NCBI GenBank assembly: GCA_029882915.1
Contig: JAOUJZ010000010.1
Location: 1 to 52,077 of the forward strand
Length of the DNA stretch: 52,077 bases
Direction of reading: 5' to 3'
DNA from: Gammaproteobacteria bacterium
Lineage (GTDB): Bacteria; Pseudomonadota; Gammaproteobacteria; Nitrosococcales; Methylophagaceae
Part shown: piece after piece, positions 24,289-33,665 of the stretch
Layout of the letters: every line of letters begins with the position of its first letter
How positions within the stretch are numbered: position 1 is the first letter of the stretch
The notes under the pieces: model-generated
The model's input: the letters and a program-made list of their open reading frames with translations, nothing else
Database searches by the model: none
Told to the model about the DNA's origin: nothing
Made by a program: the position numbers and the translations under genes

Positions 24289-25240
24289 AGCCCGTTCCTT
24301 TGATTTCTATTAGTTCGCCCTGTTGATTAAAGCATGAAATAGCTATTCCAGTTGTAAGCACTCCAATCTGATGACACTGGTTTCCCAACAGGTTTTCTAG
24401 CCGCTCAACATTTTCTGGCGGCACGGTAAAACAGAGTTGATAATCATCACCTGAAGTCAGGGCCAATTGTTCAGCCAGAGTCCGATCCAGTTTCATCAGG
24501 GCTGATGACAAGGGCAATTGAGCGAGCTCTACTCTGGCACCGACATTACTTTTTTCTACAATATGACCTAGATCTGCCAGCAAGCCGTCTGAAATATCAA
24601 TCGCGGCCGTTGCCAGCCCTGATAGTTTTTGACCCAAAGCTATTCTCGGAGTGGGCCTTTCTAGACGCTGTTGCAAGTAGTACTTATCTTCATTCTGTAA
24701 TGAGGATTCATCTAATTGTTGTAGTTTGAGCTGCACTGCAGCACCGGCATCACCTAAACAGCCACTCACATAAATCAGATCACCCTCTTGGGCTCCATCA
24801 CGTCGTAATGCTTGTCCAGATTTTACAATACCGTGTACCTGAATGCTGATTGTTAATGGACCACGAGTAGTATCTCCGCCCACCAACTGAATACCATATT
24901 CTGTTGCTAAATTCGCTAGCCCTTTCGAAAAACCTCTTAACCATTTTTCATTGGCTTCCGGCAAACTCAAAGCAAGGGTAAACCAGGCTGGTGTTGCCCC
25001 CATAGCAGCCAAATCACTCAAGCCAACCGCAAGACTTTTATGGCCTAAACTTTCTGGTTCAACATCCGAAAAAAAATGTACTCCTTCTACCAGTGTGTCA
25101 ATAGATACCGCTATGGCATGATCCGCAGGACATTGTAGCAGGGCACAGTCATCGCCAATGCCTAGCAACACATCGTCACGTTGAGAAGTTAAGTGTTCGA
25201 AATAATGCTGGATTAAAGAAAATTCGGAGTGTGCTGACAT
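24269..25240 (-). CDS. thiL: Thiamine-monophosphate kinase ThiL
   Basis: 323 aa. ThiL phosphorylates thiamine monophosphate to TPP. Seen: MSAHSEFSLIQHYF, LLGIGDDCALLQCPA (the conserved GxGDDAA-type loop), SIDTLVEGVHFF, KSLAVGLSDLAAMGATPAWF, GGDTTRGPLTISI, and a C-terminal AIDISDGLLADLGHI and LTSGDDYQLCFTVP. Full length, with no lost catalytic residues. It follows nusB by 47 bases and overlaps pgpA. It would complete TPP formation from any thiamine monophosphate, linking it in function to the thiamine uptake operon at 37-40 kb. Confidence 0.97.
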   Translation of the reverse strand: MSAHSEFSLIQHYFEHLTSQRDDVLLGIGDDCALLQCPADHAIAVSIDTLVEGVHFFSDVEPESLGHKSLAVGLSDLAAMGATPAWFTLALSLPEANEKWLRGFSKGLANLATEYGIQLVGGDTTRGPLTISIQVHGIVKSGQALRRDGAQEGDLIYVSGCLGDAGAAVQLKLQQLDESSLQNEDKYYLQQRLERPTPRIALGQKLSGLATAAIDISDGLLADLGHIVEKSNVGARVELAQLPLSSALMKLDRTLAEQLALTSGDDYQLCFTVPPENVERLENLLGNQCHQIGVLTTGIAISCFNQQGELIEIKGTGYDHFPA

Positions 25241-25287
25241 TTCATTAATCTCAACTAGTCTACTGGACTTAAACCCAGCAGTAATCT

Positions 25288-25746
25288 TTACGATGATTTA
25301 TTTGCGCGACGAGCCTTAGATGCTTTGTACTCAACAGCTCGGAGTTTAGAACCCATTTTATCCAGCACACCATTGACGTATTTATGGCCTTTTTCACCGC
25401 CAAATGACTTAGCCAGCTCAACCGCCTCGTTTAAAACAACACGATATGGAATTTCTGGACGATGAATGAATTCATACACAGCAAGTCGTAATACTGAGCT
25501 TTCGACAGGATCAATTTCAGACAGATCACGATCGATCGCAAAGGCTAATTCAGCATCCAACCTTTCAATCTCTTGTGAAACACCATCGACCAAGGTGGTG
25601 AAATACTTTTTGTCCATCTTGTCGGAATTTTCAGCTGTGACAAAATCTAAAGCATCTTTTGCTGGCAACTGTTCATTAACCAATGCCTGATATAAAGCCT
25701 GAACAGCAGCACGACGAGCATGCGTACGTGGTAAACCTGATGCCAT
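25288..25746 (-). CDS. nusB: Transcription antitermination protein NusB
   Basis: 152 aa, all-helical RNA-binding protein that, with NusE (S10), recognises boxA in rRNA transcripts. Seen: HARRAAVQALYQALVNEQLP, the central DRDLSEIDPVESSVLRLAVY and EFIHRPEIPYRVVLNEAVEL, then AKSFGGEKGHKYVNGVLDKM. A basic C-terminal tail follows (KASKARRANK). It lies 2 bases after ribH; the ribH-nusB pair is nearly universal in this class. Confidence 0.97.
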   Translation of the reverse strand: MASGLPRTHARRAAVQALYQALVNEQLPAKDALDFVTAENSDKMDKKYFTTLVDGVSQEIERLDAELAFAIDRDLSEIDPVESSVLRLAVYEFIHRPEIPYRVVLNEAVELAKSFGGEKGHKYVNGVLDKMGSKLRAVEYKASKARRANKSS

Positions 25747-25748
25747 TA

Positions 25749-26231
25749 TTATTTTGCACTCTCAATTTGACGAAGCACGTTGACCATTTCAATGGTGCCC
25801 ATTGCTGCTTCTGCACCTTTATTACCGGCTTTAGTACCTGCACGTTCAATCGCTTGCTCAATGGTATCAACCGTCAACACACCAAACGACACGGGGATAT
25901 CCAATTGAAGCGTGAGTTGTCCCAGACCTTTAGCACATTCACCTGCAACATATTCAAAGTGTGGCGTACCACCACGAATCACGGCACCAAGAGCAATAAT
26001 TGCATCATACTTTCCAGTACGGCCCATACGTTGTACTGCCAGAGGGATTTCTACAGCTCCGGGAACACGAGCTAATTCAATATCACTTTCACTCGCACCA
26101 TGGCGCACTAGACAATCAATTGCACCTGAAATCAGATTATCAACTATAAAATCGTTAAAACGTCCGGCAACGATGCCTATACGTAGACCTTGGGCTGAAA
26201 AATCACCAGAAAACGTTGTGATATTGTTCAT
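25749..26231 (-). CDS. ribH: 6,7-dimethyl-8-ribityllumazine synthase
   Basis: 160 aa. RibH condenses the ribityl-aminouracil with 3,4-dihydroxybutanone phosphate in riboflavin synthesis and normally forms large assemblies. Seen: [34 protein letters not shown], the catalytic [20 protein letters not shown] (with His for proton transfer), [19 protein letters not shown] and the NKGAEAAM motif. Followed 2 bases later by nusB. No ribD/E/B genes and no FMN riboswitch are seen nearby. The start codon has the usual position for the family. Confidence 0.97.
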   Translation of the reverse strand: MNNITTFSGDFSAQGLRIGIVAGRFNDFIVDNLISGAIDCLVRHGASESDIELARVPGAVEIPLAVQRMGRTGKYDAIIALGAVIRGGTPHFEYVAGECAKGLGQLTLQLDIPVSFGVLTVDTIEQAIERAGTKAGNKGAEAAMGTIEMVNVLRQIESAK

Positions 26232-26299
26232 TTTTTAAACTATCCGAGTAATGAAAGTCGTTATTGTACTGTTTTTGACAAATCTTTGCCTGTTATGGC

Positions 26300-27172
26300 T
26301 TATTGCCAACGTTGCGTTGTTTTAGATGGCTTATTCTTAGCATGTGGCAGACCGTCAGGATCCGCTTCCACAACAAACCATTGATATGGCAATTGATCAA
26401 TACGTACGGCAGTTAGTTGCTCACCCCATACTGCGCCACTATCTAATGAAAATACATTACCGTACTGGCCTGTGCCTAATGTAGACCAATGTCCAAACAC
26501 GATATGATCATCATGGCTTTTTCTATCAGGCATCTCAAACCACGTTCTTTGGTCTGTAGGTTTATTACTGGGTTTACCTTTAAATTTTAGAGCCAAACGC
26601 CCATCATCATGGCAGTATCTCAGACGAGTAAAACAGTTAGTGATGTATCGTAACCGGTCCCAGCCAGTGAGATTTTCAGACCACTTTTTAGGTTTATTAC
26701 CATACATATGATAAAAAAATTCTCGCCAATCATCACCCTGAAGCGCTGCTTCTACTTCTCTGGATTTTTCACAGGCTTCCGCTATCGTCCACTGAGGTGG
26801 TAAGCCAGCATGTACCATACTAAATCTGAGCTCTGGATCATTATAAATCAGCGGTTGGTGGCGTAACCAAGTGAGCAGCTGTTCTGCATCATTAGCTTCT
26901 AACACTGAATCCATTGTGTCCATGCGGTGTTGATGATCATTAACCCCCACTGCATTGGCCAATAAATGTAAGTCATGATTACCTAATACGACCTTGACAC
27001 TGTCACCATGAGTCATAGCAAAGCGGAGTACTTCCGCTGATTTTGGACCACGATTAACCAGATCGCCAGCAAGCCAGATTTGATCAACTTCAGGATCAAA
27101 TCTGATCAGCTCCAGTAATTTGACCAGTTCATCGAAACAGCCCTGAACATCCCCTATCGCATAAACGGCCAT
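26300..27172 (-). CDS. apaH: Bis(5'-nucleosyl)-tetraphosphatase, symmetrical
   Basis: 290 aa. ApaH is a calcineurin-like metallophosphatase that splits Ap4A into two ADP and also removes Np4 caps from RNA. Seen: MAVYAIGDVQGCFDELVKLL, IWLAGDLVNRGPKSAEVL, VVLGNHDLHLLA (the GDxxG, GDxxNRG and GNHD metal motifs), SMVHAGLPPQW and the C-terminal VFGHWSTLG with SLDSGAVWG. All metal ligands are present. It lies 12 bases after the DUF934 gene, so it may be the last gene of the cysI transcript; in E. coli it sits elsewhere (apaG-apaH). Confidence 0.96.
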   Translation of the reverse strand: MAVYAIGDVQGCFDELVKLLELIRFDPEVDQIWLAGDLVNRGPKSAEVLRFAMTHGDSVKVVLGNHDLHLLANAVGVNDHQHRMDTMDSVLEANDAEQLLTWLRHQPLIYNDPELRFSMVHAGLPPQWTIAEACEKSREVEAALQGDDWREFFYHMYGNKPKKWSENLTGWDRLRYITNCFTRLRYCHDDGRLALKFKGKPSNKPTDQRTWFEMPDRKSHDDHIVFGHWSTLGTGQYGNVFSLDSGAVWGEQLTAVRIDQLPYQWFVVEADPDGLPHAKNKPSKTTQRWQ

Positions 27173-27184
27173 GGTTGTTTCCGC

Positions 27185-27664
27185 TTAGCGTCGTCGATAT
27201 AAAGGTTCGGGTTTTAATGCCGTCGCCTGATAACTTTCACTAAAGTCATCGAATGCGGCCAGTGCGTTTGTTATATGATTAAGGTTAGCCATTTCAAAGC
27301 TATTTATACCGCACTGTGACATATAAAAAAGTTGGTCGCGTAATATATCGCCTTGCGCCCTTATTTCGCCTTCATAGCCATAACGATCACGTAACAATCG
27401 TGCAAATGAATAACAACGACCATCAGTAAAGACGGGGAATACCAGTACAATCAATGAAAAATAGGATAAATCCGGTACGATTTCTTCCAATGGATCATCG
27501 CCACTTAAGCGTATTCCCAAACCACCTTCGCGGTGAGATAATCTGTCGTGTTCAGACTGCCAGCGTGATAATGAAACAGTAATGTTGCCTGCATGCAATT
27601 CCGTATCATCGTCCAAATGCAGCCAATTGTCTTCAACGATTTCACGATCTTTAATTATCTGCAT
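27185..27664 (-). CDS. DUF934 protein, CysI partner
   Basis: 159 aa from the ATG at 27664, chosen because GGAG lies 7 bases upstream; it then overlaps the end of cysI by 14 bases. The DUF934 family is almost always the neighbour of ferredoxin-type sulfite/nitrite reductases in proteobacteria and is thought to help sulfite reduction, but no reaction is proven. Seen: VSLSRWQSEHDRL, GIRLSGDDPLEEIVPDLSYF, LIVLVFPVFTDGRCYSFARL and LLRDRYGYEGEIRAQGDILR, with a conserved GDILRDQLFYMSQCGINSFE. No cofactor-binding cysteines are obvious. Confidence 0.9.
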   Translation of the reverse strand: MQIIKDREIVEDNWLHLDDDTELHAGNITVSLSRWQSEHDRLSHREGGLGIRLSGDDPLEEIVPDLSYFSLIVLVFPVFTDGRCYSFARLLRDRYGYEGEIRAQGDILRDQLFYMSQCGINSFEMANLNHITNALAAFDDFSESYQATALKPEPLYRRR

Positions 27665-29303
27665 AAACACGCTCCTTAAATGGATCAACACCCACCCGAC
27701 GGACAGTTGCTAAAAAGGGCTCATCTTCAAGACGTAATTCAAGGTACGTATCCAATAACACGGCTACCGTATCCACTACATCCTCTTTTGGAATAGCGCG
27801 CCCTAATCGCTCACCCAAAGAAGCATCTGCTTCTGAACTACCACCAAGAGTAAATTGATACCACTCCTCGCCTTTTTTATCGACCCCCAGAATACCAATG
27901 TGTCCCACACTTTGGTGAGCACAACCATTCATGCACCCTGACATTTTTATTTTAATATCGCCTAGATCATATAAATAATCCAGATCATCAAATCGTTCAT
28001 TGATTTCTTTTGCCAATGGAATTGACGTTGCATTAGCAAGGCCACAGAAATCTAACCCTGGACAACAAATTATATCCGTTAGTGTATTGATGTTTGGTGT
28101 TGCCAGACCTTCTGCCTGCAGTCGTAACCACAGGGCATATAACTCTTCTTGTTTGACATCAGTGAATAATAGATTTTGATTATGGGTAGAGCGCACTTCA
28201 CCCAGACTAAATTCATCTGCAAGTTCTGCAATCACATCTAATTGTTCAGCCGTCACATCACCCGGTGGGCTTTGTGGTGATTTCAATGAAATATAGGTGA
28301 TTTTATAACCTGTAATTTTATGATCAACCACATTCTGTTTTACCCAACGTGCAAAATCAGCATCTTCGACCTGCATTTGTGCAAAACTTTTGTCCTCTGC
28401 TGCATCGTCTTCATAATTGGGTTCAGTGAAATACTGTTTTACACGTTCAATTTCTTTATTTTCAAGCACAAGTTGATCGCGGATCTGAACCCATTCAGCT
28501 TCCACCAGCTCACGAATATGATTGATACCGTGTTCACGAACCGTGATCTTGATACGCGCTTTGAACTTGTTATCTCGACGGCCAAGTCGGTTATAAACAC
28601 GTAAAATCGCTTCCAGATATGACAATAAATCTTTTTTCTCCAGGAAAGGTCTAATCTGTTGCCCTAGGATTGGTGTACGTCCTAAACCACCGCCAACAAG
28701 CACTTCAAAACCGACTTCACCTTCATGATTTTTAACCAGATGCAGACCAATATCATGCACTTTTGTTGCAGCACGATCTTCCGTGTTACCGATTACGGCA
28801 ATCTTAAATTTACGTGGTAAATAAGCAAACTCAGGATGAAAAGTCGACCACTGGCGAATAATTTCACACCATGGGCGTGGATCTTCAACCTCACCAGCGC
28901 ACACTCCTGCCAACTGATCGGAAGTGGTATTTCGAATACAGTTTCCACTACTTTGAATAGCATGTAATTGAACAGATGCTAATTCAGCGAGAATATCGGG
29001 CACTGTTTCTAACGCTGGCCAGTTCAACTGAAAGTTCTGGCGGGTAGTGAAATGCACATAACCCTTATCATAACGACGAGAAATATCGGCAATTTTACGG
29101 ACCTGTCTAGACGACATAAGTCCATAAGGAATGGCTACACGCAACATAGGTGCATGAAGCTGGACATACAAGCCATTCATCAGCCGCAAAGGGCGAAACT
29201 GCTCTTCAGTCATTTCGCCCGCCAAAAAGCGGTGGGTCTGGTCGCGATATTGCGCCACTCGCTGATCAATCATCGCCTGGTCATAGTTATCGTACTGATA
29301 CAT
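27651..29303 (-). CDS. cysI: Sulfite reductase hemoprotein (nitrite/sulfite reductase family)
   Basis: 550 aa. It has the two-fold siroheme/4Fe-4S architecture: FTTRQNFQLNWPAL and the N-terminal ferrodoxin-like half, SSGNCIRNTTSDQLAGVC, then cluster cysteines in IICCPGLDFCGLANATS and KMSGCMNGCAHQSVGHIG. It reduces sulfite to sulfide with six electrons. No cysJ flavoprotein is near, so the donor is probably ferredoxin or another protein, as in Pseudomonas-type CysI. The DUF934 gene follows, overlapping by 14 bases. A TATACT at about 29336-29341 on the minus strand is a possible -10 element; a poor -35 would fit CysB activation. Confidence 0.94.
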   Translation of the reverse strand: MYQYDNYDQAMIDQRVAQYRDQTHRFLAGEMTEEQFRPLRLMNGLYVQLHAPMLRVAIPYGLMSSRQVRKIADISRRYDKGYVHFTTRQNFQLNWPALETVPDILAELASVQLHAIQSSGNCIRNTTSDQLAGVCAGEVEDPRPWCEIIRQWSTFHPEFAYLPRKFKIAVIGNTEDRAATKVHDIGLHLVKNHEGEVGFEVLVGGGLGRTPILGQQIRPFLEKKDLLSYLEAILRVYNRLGRRDNKFKARIKITVREHGINHIRELVEAEWVQIRDQLVLENKEIERVKQYFTEPNYEDDAAEDKSFAQMQVEDADFARWVKQNVVDHKITGYKITYISLKSPQSPPGDVTAEQLDVIAELADEFSLGEVRSTHNQNLLFTDVKQEELYALWLRLQAEGLATPNINTLTDIICCPGLDFCGLANATSIPLAKEINERFDDLDYLYDLGDIKIKMSGCMNGCAHQSVGHIGILGVDKKGEEWYQFTLGGSSEADASLGERLGRAIPKEDVVDTVAVLLDTYLELRLEDEPFLATVRRVGVDPFKERVYADN

Positions 29304-29488
29304 CTAATATCTCTAACTCACTAAATAGACCGCATAGTATAACGAGCAGTGCTTATAACAGGAAATTATAAATAGCTATATTAATAGTTGATAATCTTCT
29401 AAAGCATAAGGACATTTCTAAAAATAATGAAACAATTTTATATTCAAGGTAAGATTTACACTAAGTTTCGCAATACGCCATAAACATT

Positions 29489-29932
29489 ATGTCTATATCA
29501 ACTCGTCAAAAGCAACGTATCTGGCTCATTATTGCCTTTATTGTTGTGAGCTATTTCGCCAGCAAATACTCACCTGAGCACATGTTCTCGCAATCAAGTC
29601 AGCCAATAAGTATTGAAAAACTTTTCCAACAAAAGCAAAGTAATGTTCAACTGGAGGTGACTGGCAACGTCATCAAATTGCTACGTGATGATGTCAATGG
29701 CAGTCGTCATCAACGCTTTATTATTAAACTGGCCAGTGGTCATACATTACTGATAGCTCACAATATTGATCTGGCTCATAGAGTTGACGCATTGTACCTT
29801 GGTGATGAAATCACTGCTTATGGCGAATATGAGTGGAATTCAGAAGGTGGTGTCTTACATTGGACACACCATGATCCAGAAAACAATCACCCTCATGGCT
29901 GGATAAGGCATCACGGACTTCAATATCAATAA
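29489..29932 (+). CDS. DUF3465 membrane-anchored protein
   Basis: 147 aa. One N-terminal helix (IWLIIAFIVVSYFASKYSP) suggests anchoring or export, followed by a compact beta-rich domain with VQLEVTGNVIKLLRDDVNGS, HQRFIIKLASGHTLLIAHNI and a C-terminal LHWTHHDPENNHPHGWIRHH rich in His, Trp and Asp. This pattern matches DUF3465. The central part resembles an OB-type fold, and the conserved HxxHDPxxxHxxGWI motif could bind metal; both are inference. Function unknown. It joins the DNA glycosylase gene directly (its TAATG junction), so the two are translationally coupled. Confidence 0.8.
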   Translation: MSISTRQKQRIWLIIAFIVVSYFASKYSPEHMFSQSSQPISIEKLFQQKQSNVQLEVTGNVIKLLRDDVNGSRHQRFIIKLASGHTLLIAHNIDLAHRVDALYLGDEITAYGEYEWNSEGGVLHWTHHDPENNHPHGWIRHHGLQYQ

Positions 29933-30438
29933 TGGCAAGCTGCGTCAGCTTTCCTCCAATTATTGGTGATGATACCCACATATTAATTCTTGGTTCCATG
30001 CCTAGCGTGGAATCATTTAGACAACAGCAATATTACGCTCATCCCCGTAATGCCTTCTGGCCAATCATGGCTGAAGTATTCGGAATCAACATGGATCGGA
30101 ATTATCAACAGCGATGCCGACAATTAATTAAAAACCATGTTGCCCTCTGGGATGTACTAAAATCTTGTCACCGCCCCGGCAGTCTAGATCAGCATATTGA
30201 TCCCGACAGCATCGTAGCTAATGAGTTCGATAATTTTCTACAACATCATCCACACATTGAACGAATATTTTTCAACGGCGGCAAAGCCGAGCAAGTGTTC
30301 AAGTGTTATGTGTCACCTACCCTTGACCCAACTTTTAAACACATCACTCAAATCAAGCTTCCATCTACCAGCCCAGCTCATGCCAGCATGACCTTTGAAC
30401 AAAAGTTACAACTTTGGCAGCAAATTTCTGTTCATTAA
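29932..30438 (+). CDS. Hypoxanthine-DNA glycosylase (uracil-DNA glycosylase superfamily 6)
   Basis: 168 aa. Seen: ILGSMPSVESFRQQQYYAHP and RNAFWPIMAEVFG, the signature of the DNA-deoxyinosine glycosylase branch of the uracil-DNA glycosylase fold; HVALWDVLKSCHRPGSLDQH and IERIFFNGGKAEQVF follow; and LPSTSPAHASMTFEQKLQLW supplies the second active-site motif (SPAxA). It would remove deaminated adenine (hypoxanthine) from DNA in the cytoplasm. The start codon overlaps the DUF3465 stop. Its end overlaps the convergent NYN gene by 4 bases. Confidence 0.9.
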   Translation: MASCVSFPPIIGDDTHILILGSMPSVESFRQQQYYAHPRNAFWPIMAEVFGINMDRNYQQRCRQLIKNHVALWDVLKSCHRPGSLDQHIDPDSIVANEFDNFLQHHPHIERIFFNGGKAEQVFKCYVSPTLDPTFKHITQIKLPSTSPAHASMTFEQKLQLWQQISVH

Positions 30439-31172
30439 GATTTTCTATTATCTTTCAAATACATCTGAGAATTATTTTTTCTCATTTCTATGTTAAATAA
30501 ACCACTTTCTTTCACTATTTCACTGAGTTTTTTATAGCCATAATTGACCGGAGAAAAAGACGTGTTGTTGGAAATATATTGGCCGACCTGGCCTAGATGC
30601 GACCAGCCGTCATCTTCGACTGATTGCTCCACTGCAGTTCTTAACAACTTAACCAGCCAAGCATCTTGTCTTAACTCATTACGTAATTTTTTATTGCTTG
30701 AACCAGTTGTTTCAGAGACTTCTTCTGAAGATTCCACTTCAATTAATTTTTCAACAAAAATGAACTGTGAACAGGCATTAATGAAAGGGGCTGGTGTTTT
30801 TTTCTCACCAAATCCATACACCTTGAGGCCATTCGTTAAAATACGCATCACCAAAGGCGTAAAATCACTGTCACTCGTCATCAGTGCAAAACCATCCAGC
30901 TCGCGACTATACAATAAATCCATGGCATCAATAATCATCGCCGCATCAGTGGCATTTTTGCCTTTGGTATATGCAAATTGCTGAACGGGGATAATGGCAA
31001 ATGGATGTAATTTTTCTTCCCAACCTTGTAAGTTAGGGCTTTTCCAATCACCATAGGCTTTGCGAATATTTACAACGCCGTATTTTGCAAGCTCATTGAT
31101 AACGCCATCAATGGCCTTATGACTGACATTGTCACAGTCAATTAGCAGTGCTATTTTTCCTTCTTTTTCCAT
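30435..31172 (-). CDS. NYN (PIN-like) nuclease domain protein with C-terminal LOTUS/OST-HTH domain
   Basis: 245 aa from the ATG at 31172 (GGGAG 7 bases upstream; the ATG at 31178 is too close to it). N-terminal NYN domain: GKIALLIDCDNVSHKAIDGV, KGKNATDAAMIIDAMDLLYS and GFALMTSDSDFTPLVMRI give the four acidic residues of the PIN-like active site. After a short Ser/Glu linker (residues 150-170) comes an OST-HTH (LOTUS) domain, LLRTAVEQSVEDDGWSHLGQ to LFNIEMRKNNSQMYLK, a fold that binds RNA, often G-rich RNA. Likely an RNA endonuclease (MARF1-like layout). Substrate unknown. Confidence 0.9.
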   Translation of the reverse strand: MEKEGKIALLIDCDNVSHKAIDGVINELAKYGVVNIRKAYGDWKSPNLQGWEEKLHPFAIIPVQQFAYTKGKNATDAAMIIDAMDLLYSRELDGFALMTSDSDFTPLVMRILTNGLKVYGFGEKKTPAPFINACSQFIFVEKLIEVESSEEVSETTGSSNKKLRNELRQDAWLVKLLRTAVEQSVEDDGWSHLGQVGQYISNNTSFSPVNYGYKKLSEIVKESGLFNIEMRKNNSQMYLKDNRKS

Positions 31173-31287
31173 AACCATTCTCCCTCAAATTATGATTTAG
31201 AAGTAACTAACAGCTTATGTTTATTTCCATCAGCACGTCATTCAAGACATGTATGAGACATGCAACTTATGTCATAACAAAATAGCT

Positions 31288-31322
31288 TGTGATAAGCTGG
31301 ATTTAAAATCCAGCTTATCACA
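31288..31322. terminator. Long hairpin downstream of cysN
   Basis: A near-perfect 17-bp inverted repeat (TGTGATAAGCTGGATTT and its complement around one central base, so a functional loop of about 5 with 15-bp arms). It begins 4 bases after the cysN stop on the minus strand. The downstream T-tract is interrupted (AGCTATTTTG), so it may also stabilise the mRNA 3' end. Confidence 0.7.
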
Positions 31323-31326
31323 TATT

Positions 31327-32754
31327 TCATTTAATAAATTCACTCAAATCTTTGGCATCCCAGTGCGGAAAGTGCTTTCTGATCAAGGCATTAAGCTCAA
31401 CTTCAAATTCAGAAAATTGGGTCGAGTTTATCGCTTGTTTTTTTGCACCTATAACAGCTTCAGTGATCATACCAGCACCGATAGTTACATTAGTCAGGCG
31501 ATCAATAACAATAAAGGCACCCGTGCTACGGTTTCGTTTATAACCATCAAATACTACTGGCTTGCTCAATGAAAACTCACACAGGCCAATTTCATTCAGA
31601 CGCAATTCGCTGGCCTTATTTTCTGCCAATGTGTTGATATCTATCTGATGATCAATGGCAGTCAATACACCAGCACTATCACTGACACCGACTTTGAAAC
31701 TGTATTGTTTGCCGCTGACCAAGGGCTGTTCAGCCATCCATACCACCATTGCCTTGAACTGACTGGCAACATGGGGTTGGCGATCACGATGCACAATCAT
31801 ATCACCACGGCTAACGTCAATTTCATCTTCAAGTGTGACTGTAATGGCCTCTCCAGGAATCGCTTCTTCTATATTACCCTCATAGGTGACTAATGCTTTA
31901 ACGCGACTTTCTTTACCTGACGGCAATACCGTAATATCGTCACCTGGCTTCAAAATACCAGATGCCAAAGTGCCACAATAGCCTCGAAAATCAAGATTAG
32001 GGCGATTAACATATTGCACTGGAAAACGCATATCTTCCAAATTAGCATCGGATGAAATTTCGACATTTTCCAGCAAGTCCATCAAGGTTTCGCCATGATA
32101 CCAAGGCATGTGTTCACTTCTATTGACCACATTATCACCAGCCAGAGCTGATAACGGCACGAAGTGCACATCTTCCATTTCCAGTTCACGGGCAAACTCA
32201 CTGTAATCCTTGCGGATATCGTTATAGACCTGTTCACTGTAATCCATCAAATCCATTTTATTGATCGCGACAACGATATGTTTAATGCCTAATAATGTGG
32301 CAATAAAACTGTGGCGACGGGTTTGTGTTTGCACTCCATAGCGGGCATCAATCAAAATAATTGCCAACTGGCAATTGGATGCACCCGTTGCCATGTTACG
32401 AGTGTATTGTTCATGCCCCGGAGTATCGGCAATGATGAATTTGCGTTTGGTGGTTGAGAAATAACGGTATGCAACATCAATGGTAATACCCTGCTCACGT
32501 TCAGCCTGTAAACCATCCACCAGCAAGGCTAAATCGACAGCCTCACCTGTAGTACCGGATTTAACACTGTCTTTGGTGACCGCCTCCAACTGATCTTCAT
32601 AGATCATTTTAGAATCATGTAACAGACGGCCAATAAGGGTGCTTTTACCATCATCGACATTACCACAGGTCAAAAAACGCAAAATTTCTTTATTTTCATG
32701 CTGCTTCAAATAGGCCTCAATATCGGTCGCAATTAAGTCTGATTGATAAGACAT
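31327..32754 (-). CDS. cysN: Sulfate adenylyltransferase subunit 1 (GTPase) CysN
   Basis: 475 aa, so without a fused CysC (APS kinase) domain. CysN is the EF-Tu-like GTPase that drives CysD in making APS from sulfate and ATP. Seen: [20 protein letters not shown] (P-loop), [20 protein letters not shown] (switch I), [20 protein letters not shown] (G3), [11 protein letters not shown] (G4) and [12 protein letters not shown] (G5); two beta-barrel domains follow. The start overlaps cysD by one base. The absence of an APS kinase matches the APS-type CysH upstream. Confidence 0.97.
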   Translation of the reverse strand: MSYQSDLIATDIEAYLKQHENKEILRFLTCGNVDDGKSTLIGRLLHDSKMIYEDQLEAVTKDSVKSGTTGEAVDLALLVDGLQAEREQGITIDVAYRYFSTTKRKFIIADTPGHEQYTRNMATGASNCQLAIILIDARYGVQTQTRRHSFIATLLGIKHIVVAINKMDLMDYSEQVYNDIRKDYSEFARELEMEDVHFVPLSALAGDNVVNRSEHMPWYHGETLMDLLENVEISSDANLEDMRFPVQYVNRPNLDFRGYCGTLASGILKPGDDITVLPSGKESRVKALVTYEGNIEEAIPGEAITVTLEDEIDVSRGDMIVHRDRQPHVASQFKAMVVWMAEQPLVSGKQYSFKVGVSDSAGVLTAIDHQIDINTLAENKASELRLNEIGLCEFSLSKPVVFDGYKRNRSTGAFIVIDRLTNVTIGAGMITEAVIGAKKQAINSTQFSEFEVELNALIRKHFPHWDAKDLSEFIK

Positions 32755-33656
32755 TAGAAGTAGCCCTCTTGTTTTTTCTTCTCCATTGAACCCGCTTCAT
32801 CGTGATCAATGGCTCGACCTTGTCGTTCTGAAGTCGTGGTTAATAACATTTCTTGAATAATCTCAGGCAATGTTTGTGCTGTTGATTTAACAGCTCCTGT
32901 TAATGGATAACAGCCTAAGGTTCTAAAACGTACCATTTCCATTTTTGGCTCTTCACCCGGTTCTAAACGCATCCGATCATCATCAACCATGATTTTCAAA
33001 CCATTGCGTTCTACTACTGGACGTTCTGCTGCGTAATACAGTGGCACAATGGGAATAGCTTCCAAATAAATATATTGCCAGATATCCAGCTCAGTCCAGT
33101 TTGATAATGGGAATACCCGAATACTTTCACCTTTATTGACCTTGCTATTATAAATATTCCATAACTCGGGGCGTTGCTGCTTAGGATCCCAACGATGATT
33201 TTTATCACGGAATGAATACACTCGTTCTTTGGCACGTGATTTTTCTTCATCACGACGGGCACCACCAAAAGCAGCATCAAAACCGTATTTATCCAATGCC
33301 TGTTTCAATGCGTCCGTTTTCATAATATCGGTATATCTGGCATGATCAAAAGGGTTGATACCCGCCTCAACACCTTCCTGGTTGGTATGAACTAGTAATT
33401 CCAATCCCAGATCCTTCACCCGCTGATCACGAAACCGGATCATTTCCTTAAACTTCCAGGTGGTATCGACATGAAGTAATGGGAACGGTGGCTTGCCGGG
33501 CGCAAAAGCTTTCATCGCCAGATGTAACATCACCGCAGAATCTTTACCTACGGAATACAGCATCACTGGATCATCAAATTCCGCAGCCACTTCACGCATG
33601 ATATGGATGCTTTCTGCTTCCAGCTGTTTGAGATGCGTTAATTGTTTTTCAGTCAT
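32754..33656 (-). CDS. cysD: Sulfate adenylyltransferase subunit 2 CysD
   Basis: 300 aa. Catalytic ATP-sulfurylase subunit of the N-type ATP pyrophosphatase family. Seen: [19 protein letters not shown] (PP-loop SxGKDS), [35 protein letters not shown] and [18 protein letters not shown]. The C-terminus has [11 protein letters not shown], the conserved CysD ending. It lies 9 bases after cysH and overlaps cysN by 1, in the operon tauE-tusA-like-cysH-cysD-cysN. Confidence 0.97.
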   Translation of the reverse strand: MTEKQLTHLKQLEAESIHIMREVAAEFDDPVMLYSVGKDSAVMLHLAMKAFAPGKPPFPLLHVDTTWKFKEMIRFRDQRVKDLGLELLVHTNQEGVEAGINPFDHARYTDIMKTDALKQALDKYGFDAAFGGARRDEEKSRAKERVYSFRDKNHRWDPKQQRPELWNIYNSKVNKGESIRVFPLSNWTELDIWQYIYLEAIPIVPLYYAAERPVVERNGLKIMVDDDRMRLEPGEEPKMEMVRFRTLGCYPLTGAVKSTAQTLPEIIQEMLLTTTSERQGRAIDHDEAGSMEKKKQEGYF

Positions 33657-33665
33657 ATTAGTTCT

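Noticed and set aside
28320-28604. 94-aa plus-strand frame inside cysI
   Set aside because: Antisense shadow of a highly conserved gene; low-complexity Phe/Ile-rich composition.
27651-29303. Reading cysI as an assimilatory nitrite reductase
   Set aside because: The two share a fold, but the DUF934 neighbour and the sulfate genes in the same window favour sulfite reduction; no nitrate genes are near.
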